Part shown: positions 5,409-5,576 of the stretch, piece after piece
Position numbering within the stretch: the first letter of the stretch is position 1
Layout of the letters: each line of letters opens with the position of its first letter
NCBI GenBank assembly: GCA_947631885.1
Contig: CANRMZ010000084.1
Location: 1 to 5,576, forward strand
DNA: 5,576 nt
Direction of reading: 5' to 3'
Source of the DNA: an uncultured Bacilli bacterium
GTDB lineage: Bacteria > Bacillota_I > Bacilli_A > RF39 > UBA660
The notes under the pieces: generated by a model
What the model saw: the letters and a program-made list of their open reading frames with translations, nothing else
Databases searched by the model: none
Told to the model about the DNA's origin: nothing
Translations under genes and position numbers: made by a program

Positions 5409-5576
5409 CTAATTATTTAATTTATTATATTCCTCGTCAGATAAAGGTTCTAACCACTCATTTGAAGTTTCTTCACCTGGAACTTCTACTGCAATATGAC
5501 TAAACCACGTTTTCTTGGTCAAATGACACAATAAAGTTTTCTTCCTTTTTTCTTGTTTTCCTATCATCTATTTCAA
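5409..5576 (-). pseudogene. C-terminal end of an unidentified gene with a probable frameshift, cut by window edge
   Basis: From the edge, one frame reads EIDDRKTRKKEENFIVSFDQ then ENVV and stops at 5500-5502. The +1 frame carries on as SHIAVEVPGEETSNEWLEPL then SDEEYNKLNN to a stop at 5409-5411. Removing one T from the TTT at the break joins them into a single plausible protein end, so this is either a one-base insertion or a sequencing error in a homopolymer. The alternative, an intact 52-residue ORF from the ATG at 5567, has no RBS and a lysine-rich start that looks like frame noise. The terminator 12 nt downstream fits a true gene end. I do not recognise the family. Confidence 0.5.

Noticed and set aside
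5249..5503. Plus-strand frame of 84 codons
   Set aside because: It runs antisense across the stub promoter, the terminator hairpin and the right-edge fragment, has no RBS, and reads as low-complexity Leu/Ile/Tyr/Phe-rich sequence; the minus-strand signals explain the region better.
1..5576. Insertion sequence, CRISPR array, tRNA or rRNA
   Set aside because: No transposase-like reading frame, terminal inverted repeats with target duplications, regularly spaced repeats, cloverleaf or rRNA-like sequence was seen on either strand.

Overview
This window looks like chromosomal DNA from a low-GC Bacillota (Firmicutes) bacterium. It is very AT-rich (roughly 30% GC by eye), has strong AGGAGG-type ribosome binding sites, consensus TTGACA/TATAAT promoters, U-run terminators, and gene families typical of Clostridia or Bacilli-like gut bacteria. 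I cannot name the species. TGG encodes Trp and TGA acts as a stop, so nothing points to a mycoplasma code. Every credible gene lies on the minus strand, so transcription runs from high to low coordinates.

Reading in the direction of transcription, 5576 to 4684 is an eroded segment. It starts with the C-terminal end of an unidentified gene whose frame breaks at a T homopolymer (5409-5576) and which ends in a good terminator. A 38-residue stub follows; it resembles the extreme N-terminus of a BRO-N/DinD-type (phage antirepressor-like) protein and still has a near-perfect promoter and RBS. Next is a small lipoprotein (4684-5115) with its own extended -10 promoter and a strong terminator.

From 4683 to 4355 there is no intact gene of normal size. 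All three minus frames hold adjacent short coding-like pieces (4380-4555) that look like a decayed gene. An intact ASCH-domain protein follows (3956-4354).

The 3790-3955 interval reads as a regulated leader. It has a candidate extended -10 promoter, tiny possible upstream ORFs, and a hairpin with a U-rich tail just before a MATE-family efflux pump (2392-3789). The pump gene overlaps by 13 nt the gene for a CarD/CdnL-like RNA polymerase-binding regulator (1904-2404), and a terminator closes the pair.

The last unit is a heavy-metal resistance operon: a CadC-type ArsR/SmtB repressor (1383-1751) and a CadA-type P1B ATPase (from 1381, running off the left edge). The promoter is perfect consensus, with an 18-nt spacer. 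A perfect 9-3-9 inverted repeat in the leader and a second degenerate copy in the promoter spacer are the likely CadC operators. The repressor should release the DNA when Cd/Pb/Zn-type ions bind, allowing the exporter to be made.

I found no RNA gene, CRISPR array, insertion sequence or clear new multi-gene system. The points most worth a second look are the MATE leader, the pump-CarD coupling, the cad operator layout and the gene remnants at the right end.
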